Below, piece after piece: positions 60,869-64,000 of a DNA stretch of 64,000 nt. How positions within the stretch are numbered: the first letter of the stretch is position 1; each line of letters begins with the position of its first letter. Below the pieces are notes generated by a model. It worked only from the letters and a program-made list of their open reading frames with translations, did not search any database and was not told the origin of the DNA. Both the position numbers and the translations under genes were made by a program. This stretch comes from Gemmatimonadota bacterium (GTDB lineage: Bacteria > Gemmatimonadota > Gemmatimonadetes > Longimicrobiales > Gaopeijiaceae). The stretch is taken from positions 144,829-208,828 of the forward strand of contig JAPPNN010000004.1 in the NCBI GenBank assembly GCA_028873815.1, given 5' to 3'.

Positions 60869-61630
60869 CTAGCTGCCGGGCGAGGGCGCATTCGCCTCCG
60901 CTGCCGCGGCTGTCACCGCCGGCGCGTTCGCCGCCACCCAGGCTGCGTGTTCTTCGGCCGTCTCCACCATCACCCTGGCCGCCATGACTCCGTGACCGAA
61001 GCCGCAGATCTCCGCGCACTGCACGTCGAACTCTCCCGTCACGGTCGGCTGGAACCAGCCGGTGATGCTGCGGCCCGGGATCGCGTCCTGCTTGATGCGC
61101 CATACCGGGACCGAGAAGCTGTGGAGGACGTCCGTCGCCTCCAGCTTGAAGTGGTACACCTTCTCGTTCTCGACGTGAAGCTCGTCCACCGTGAAGATGT
61201 CGTCCGGCGTATCCAGTTCGCCGTCCACGCCGGGGTGCTGGAACGTCCAGGCCCACTGCTGGCCGATGACCCGGATCACCGCGTCCGGATTGTCCGGCAG
61301 CGTCATCTTGATGTTGTTCCAGACCTTGAACGACACCACGATGATGAGCACGTCGAAGACCAGCACCGCCAGGTGGGGATAGGTGATCCACCGCTTGTGT
61401 TTCTTGTTCTTGCCGTCGATGTAGTCGGCCCTGCGTCCGTCCCCCTTCGCCCTGAACCGCATGATGAAGTACACGAATATGAGCTCGGCGGCGAGGAACC
61501 ACACCCCGACCACCACCAGCACGAGAAGGATCAGGAAATCGATGTCACCGGCGTAGGAAGACCCGATCCGGATCAGGCCGATGTCGTCGAAAAAGTACCC
61601 GGCGCGCTCCCAGAAGCTCATTTCGTTCAT
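60869..61630 (-). CDS. ctaC: Cytochrome c oxidase subunit II with CuA site
   Basis: 253 aa. Two helices at the N-terminus ('FLILLVLVVVGVWFLAAELI' and 'HLAVLVFDVLIIVVSF') are followed by the cupredoxin domain: 'QQWAWTFQHPGVDG', 'EATDVLHSFSVPVWRIK' (CuA His 170), 'AIPGRSITGWFQ' and the CuA loop 'QCAEICGFGHGVM' (Cys 205, Cys 209, His 213, Met 216). There is no fused heme c domain, in contrast to caa3-type subunit II; a separate triheme cytochrome is encoded upstream instead. A 15-bp gap separates it from ctaD. Confidence 0.95.
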   Translation of the reverse strand: MNEMSFWERAGYFFDDIGLIRIGSSYAGDIDFLILLVLVVVGVWFLAAELIFVYFIMRFRAKGDGRRADYIDGKNKKHKRWITYPHLAVLVFDVLIIVVSFKVWNNIKMTLPDNPDAVIRVIGQQWAWTFQHPGVDGELDTPDDIFTVDELHVENEKVYHFKLEATDVLHSFSVPVWRIKQDAIPGRSITGWFQPTVTGEFDVQCAEICGFGHGVMAARVMVETAEEHAAWVAANAPAVTAAAAEANAPSPGS

Positions 61631-61643
61631 TGCGGCAAATCGT

Positions 61644-61826
61644 TCATTGCAGGAAGAAGTTGTAGACGACCGCCGAGCCGATGAATCCCACAGCCAGCAA
61701 GACCGTCCAGCGCAGCGTCTTCTTCGCGAAGATGATCGCCTCGTTGCTCTCGTCAGAGGGCGCCGCGGGGATCTCGGCCGCCAGCTCGGCGTGCGTCGGT
61801 TTGTCCGAAGGCGGGTTTGCTGCCAT
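61644..61826 (-). CDS. Small single-helix protein of the oxidase operon
   Basis: 60 aa with an acidic/Pro-rich N-terminus and one C-terminal helix ('WTVLLAVGFIGSAVVYNFFL'). It sits between the cytochrome c gene and ctaC with gaps of 6 and 13 bp. Its size and position suggest a small structural or assembly subunit of the oxidase. No family is recognised. Confidence 0.72.
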   Translation of the reverse strand: MAANPPSDKPTHAELAAEIPAAPSDESNEAIIFAKKTLRWTVLLAVGFIGSAVVYNFFLQ

Positions 61827-61832
61827 GGCTGT

Positions 61833-62849
61833 TCAGCGGCTGAGGGTGTAGACGTAGGCGGCGACGGCGCGCACCTGCTCGTCGGTGAGCGGCATGCCCG
61901 CGCGGGGCTGCATGAGCCCGGGGTGCTCCACGGGCTGGGGAACCCCGGTCATGATGATGTCGACGATCGATTCGTACTCGCCGTCGATGTTGAGCCACAC
62001 GTCGTCGGTGAGGTTCGGGGCCAGCGGTCCGCCCGGGCCTTCGCGCAAGTGGCAGGTGAAGCAGATCCCCGTGTTGCCGTTGAAGATCTCCTGTCCCTCC
62101 TGGGCCATGGCGACCGTAACGCCTTCCGGCAGAATGGCGGGGTCGACCTCGAGCGGAGCCAGCGGCGGCGGCGGCGGGGCGGGCGCCCTGCGCGGCAGCC
62201 GCTGCATGGTCATGATGTAGGCGGTCACGTCGTCGATGCGCTCGTCGGTGAAGCCCGTCATGGCGGCGCGCATGTTCGCCCCGAAGCCGTCTCCGCCGGC
62301 GCCGCGCACGCCGTCCCGGTACTTCCGCAGCGACGATGCGATGTACCAGTCGCCCAGGTGAAGCAGCGAAGGAGCGGCGAGCGTCTCCAGGCCCCGGCCG
62401 TCCCGTCCGTGGCAGTTCGCGCAGAGAAGCAGGTAGTCCTCCTCGCCGGTCGCCACGTCGCCCTCGAAGGTAGCGGGCGGATCGGGGATCGGGAGACTGT
62501 ACACGTACGCGATGACGGCCTCGATGTCTTCGTCTTCCGCGATCAGCGCCCGCGACATCGGACGCATGCGCAGCCCCTCGGCGTCCTGGTAGTGATAGCC
62601 GCGCTGACCGCTGCGGAACTTGTCGATCTGGGTATTGAGGTACCACTGCGACGCCCCCGCGATGGCCGGCGCCCCCAGTACCTCGTCGCCCTCGCCCTCG
62701 TCGCCGTGACAGGGGGCGCAGGTGTCGAAGAGCTGCTCGCCGCGAGCCACCAGGGCGTCCGCACCGCTGCAGGCTGTGGTGATTGCAGACAGGATGACCG
62801 CTGCCAAGGCGGGACGGAAGGATGATTGCCCTGTCAGGAACCGCGTCAT
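61833..62849 (-). CDS. Triheme cytochrome c lipoprotein
   Basis: ATG at 62849 with a GAGGA site; the track start is 19 codons upstream. 338 aa with lipobox ('AVILSAITTACSGAD', Cys 27). Three class I cytochrome c domains each carry a heme motif: 'CAPCHGDEGEGD' (about 44-48), 'LLCANCHGRDGRG' (about 145) and 'ICFTCHLREG' (about 265). Axial Met candidates are in 'MRPMSRALIAEDEDIEAVIA', 'MRAAMTGFTDERIDDVTAYI' and 'MPLTDEQVRAVAAYVYTL'. The Pro-rich linker before the third domain ('RRAPAPPPPPLAPLEVD') allows it to reach. It is the first gene of the oxidase operon and the likely electron donor to CuA. Confidence 0.92.
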   Translation of the reverse strand: MTRFLTGQSSFRPALAAVILSAITTACSGADALVARGEQLFDTCAPCHGDEGEGDEVLGAPAIAGASQWYLNTQIDKFRSGQRGYHYQDAEGLRMRPMSRALIAEDEDIEAVIAYVYSLPIPDPPATFEGDVATGEEDYLLLCANCHGRDGRGLETLAAPSLLHLGDWYIASSLRKYRDGVRGAGGDGFGANMRAAMTGFTDERIDDVTAYIMTMQRLPRRAPAPPPPPLAPLEVDPAILPEGVTVAMAQEGQEIFNGNTGICFTCHLREGPGGPLAPNLTDDVWLNIDGEYESIVDIIMTGVPQPVEHPGLMQPRAGMPLTDEQVRAVAAYVYTLSR

Positions 62850-62904
62850 GAGTCCTCGCCCGGCGGGCTGTTGGTCCGGTAAATGTGCATCCCTTAAAGT
62901 CGCC

Positions 62905-62921
62905 AATCCGGCGCGCGGATT
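62905..62921. terminator. Candidate hairpin upstream of the cytochrome oxidase operon
   Basis: AATCCG (62905-62910), loop GCGCG, CGGATT (62916-62921), with outer CGC/GCG pairing after a mismatch. It lies in the 193-bp gap between the oxidase operon start (62849) and the end of the plug-like lipoprotein gene (63043), so on the minus strand it would end the latter transcript before the oxidase promoter. No other signal is obvious in the gap. Confidence 0.4.
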
Positions 62922-63042
62922 CTAGCGACCTGTGTTCCGGCGGGCAATCCCGGCAGCCGCCCGGCAGCCCCGGGAGCGGCCCGTCAACCGGTTGGGGCGG
63001 ACGGTTCGGGCGCGGGCGGATTGCGGCGGGACTGCGGCAGCA

Positions 63043-63486
63043 CTACGGCGCAGACGGCGGGCCGCGCCGCAATCTGCCCCGCGTGGTCACGACGATCGCG
63101 CCTCCGCCGTACCCCGTGCCGAACCGGATGGTGGCATCCGCCGCGCTCATGAACTCGATGAGCTGCACGTCTCCGATGGGGATCTGTGCCAGGTCCTCGC
63201 GCGTGCTTTGCACCCGGCCGTCTATCACGACACCCACGACGGGATTCGGGTTGGCGGGAGTCCGGCTGGGACGCGATCGAAGCCATTGGGGACGCAGGAG
63301 GCTGATCGCCTCCATGACGTCGTCCACCGAGGTTTCCTGGAGTTCCTCGGGCGTGAGCTGATTCCGGCGGGACGTGGGTGACGAGCCTTCTCCTGTGGTC
63401 GCGCACGCGGTCGCGCCTCCGAGCGTGATAAACGCCGCGAGGGCGAAAACCGTCGCCCTGCTTCCCAAATCATTGGACTTCGTCAA
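63043..63486 (-). CDS. Small lipoprotein with TonB-receptor-plug-like segment
   Basis: 147 aa. A lipoprotein signal ('ATVFALAAFITLGGATACATT', Cys 28) is followed by 'PNPVVGVVIDGRVQSTREDL', 'PIGDVQLIEFMSAADATIRF' and 'GTGYGGGAIVVTTRGRL', which is the plug-domain pattern (a short beta-alpha-beta with 'G-x-G-Y-G-G-G-A-I-x-V-x-T') of TonB-dependent receptors without a barrel. The same pattern ends the larger protein at 25.5 kb. Function unknown; such pieces may bind receptors or TonB. It is 4 bp downstream of the CocE-type gene. Confidence 0.78.
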   Translation of the reverse strand: MTKSNDLGSRATVFALAAFITLGGATACATTGEGSSPTSRRNQLTPEELQETSVDDVMEAISLLRPQWLRSRPSRTPANPNPVVGVVIDGRVQSTREDLAQIPIGDVQLIEFMSAADATIRFGTGYGGGAIVVTTRGRLRRGPPSAP

Positions 63487-63490
63487 GACA

Positions 63491-64000
63491 CTACTCCTTC
63501 TGTGCGGTAACGACCGGCAGCACCACGTAGGAAAGGTGGCCGGGCGAGTGATGAACCGAGTTGCGCGCGATCACCCACTCCGTCTCGTCGTAATTACTAC
63601 CACCGGTGTTCAGATTGCGTTCCCACCGGGGGAAGCTCGAAGAGGTGATTTCCAGGCGGATCCGGTGGCCCGGCATGAATTGATTCGCCGTAGCCTGGAG
63701 GTCGATCCGGACCTCGTACACTTCTCCTTCCTCCATCCAGACCTTGCGGTCGTAGCCTTCGCGGTAGCGGGCTCGCTGGATACCCTCTTGGACATTCACA
63801 GGGGTGCCGTTGGGTTGCACGTCCACCAGCTTGGCGACGAAGTCGGTGTCGCGCGCGTCCGAGGAGACATGCAGGATCAGCTCGATGGGGCCGGTCACCT
63901 CCAGCGCCTCGGCGAGCGGCTCCGAAGTGTAGACCAGAACGTCGTCGCGGTCCTCCACGGCCGACTGGTCGAAGCCTCCGGCGGGGGCGTCCGCGGTGCC
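63491..64000 (-). CDS. CocE/NonD-family hydrolase, C-terminal fragment (cut by window edge)
   Basis: The frame is open to the right edge ('GTADAPAGGFDQSAVEDRDD...'), so the track start at 63958 is not real. The visible 169 residues are the C-terminal jelly-roll of X-Pro dipeptidyl-peptidase/CocE enzymes: 'DVLVYTSEPLAEALEVTGPI', 'HVSSDARDTDFVAKLVDVQP', 'GYDRKVWMEEGEVYEVRIDL', 'FMPGHRIRLEITSSSFPRWE' and 'NLNTGGSNY'. The alpha/beta-hydrolase catalytic domain is outside the window. Family members hydrolyse acyl or peptidyl-proline bonds outside the cell membrane. It likely shares a transcript with the next lipoprotein gene. Confidence 0.9.
   Translation of the reverse strand, partial: GTADAPAGGFDQSAVEDRDDVLVYTSEPLAEALEVTGPIELILHVSSDARDTDFVAKLVDVQPNGTPVNVQEGIQRARYREGYDRKVWMEEGEVYEVRIDLQATANQFMPGHRIRLEITSSSFPRWERNLNTGGSNYDETEWVIARNSVHHSPGHLSYVVLPVVTAQKE

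Noticed and set aside
1-64000. tRNA, rRNA, CRISPR arrays, insertion sequences, prophage
   Set aside because: No cloverleaf-like or repeat-spacer pattern and no transposase, integrase or phage protein seen on reading either strand and the ORF list.

Overview
The window is a gene-dense chromosomal segment with very high GC content, mostly short intergenic gaps and many 1-4 bp GTGA/ATGA/TGATG overlaps. No gap exceeds about 240 bp. I see no rRNA, tRNA, CRISPR array, insertion sequence or phage gene. The gene content suggests an aerobic, heterotrophic, diderm bacterium, most like marine or host-associated Gemmatimonadota. The reasons are the TonB-dependent receptors with N-terminal carboxypeptidase-regulatory domains, S9 peptidases with PD40 propellers, plug-only proteins, 6-bladed-propeller lipid/exported proteins, DUF4159, FKBP lipoproteins and an A-type oxidase operon. 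There is no ribosomal or other marker gene, so this placement is inference; Acidobacteriota or a related phylum is possible.

Layout. 0-4.6 kb: start of an S9 peptidase (cut by the window edge), an RND pump and its membrane-fusion protein, the latter with a one-base frameshift. 4.8-16 kb: two large TonB-dependent receptors, a D-aminoacylase-like amidohydrolase lipoprotein, a UDG-superfamily protein, a nucleobase permease fused to an ATPase-like domain, and a dihydroflavonol-reductase-like SDR. 16-21.7 kb: a four-gene minus-strand operon of two GcvT/DmdA-like folate methyltransferase-type proteins around two PYROXD2/CrtI-like FAD oxidoreductases, apparently a one-carbon demethylation module. 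21.9-30.1 kb: a DUF4143 ATPase, an exported class V aminotransferase, and sulfate activation genes cysD and cysNC separated by two unrelated genes. 30.2-38.7 kb: a two-subunit Tat-exported GMC dehydrogenase, DUF3179, DUF4159, the DUF1326-DUF2182 pair, and lutABC for lactate oxidation.

38.7-43.4 kb: a tightly coupled five-gene minus-strand operon (PaaI thioesterase, MDR oxidoreductase, NRAMP-like transporter without the metal motif, 85-aa membrane protein, acyl-CoA ligase) that reads as uptake plus CoA activation of an unknown carboxylic acid. 43.5-47.2 kb: S9 peptidase coupled to a second NRAMP-like transporter. 47.2-55.6 kb: two FKBP isomerases, an exported FMN 2-hydroxyacid dehydrogenase carrying a CXXCH motif, MFS transporter, nuclease/phosphatase lipoprotein, porin, and a TolB-propeller/CehA metallohydrolase. 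55.9-62.9 kb: cupin plus TlpA thioredoxin, convergent with an eight-gene cytochrome oxidase operon (triheme cytochrome c, small TM protein, ctaC, ctaD, subunit III, subunit IV-like, a second subunit III-like protein, an 87-aa CPVC protein). 63-64 kb: a plug-like lipoprotein and the C-terminus of a CocE-type hydrolase.

Together the genes describe import of peptides, organic acids and methylated compounds across the outer membrane, periplasmic and cytoplasmic oxidation (GMC, hydroxyacid dehydrogenase, lutABC, FAD oxidoreductases), and delivery of electrons to the oxidase. Hairpins or short tandem duplications sit at several convergent gene junctions and probably act as shared terminators.
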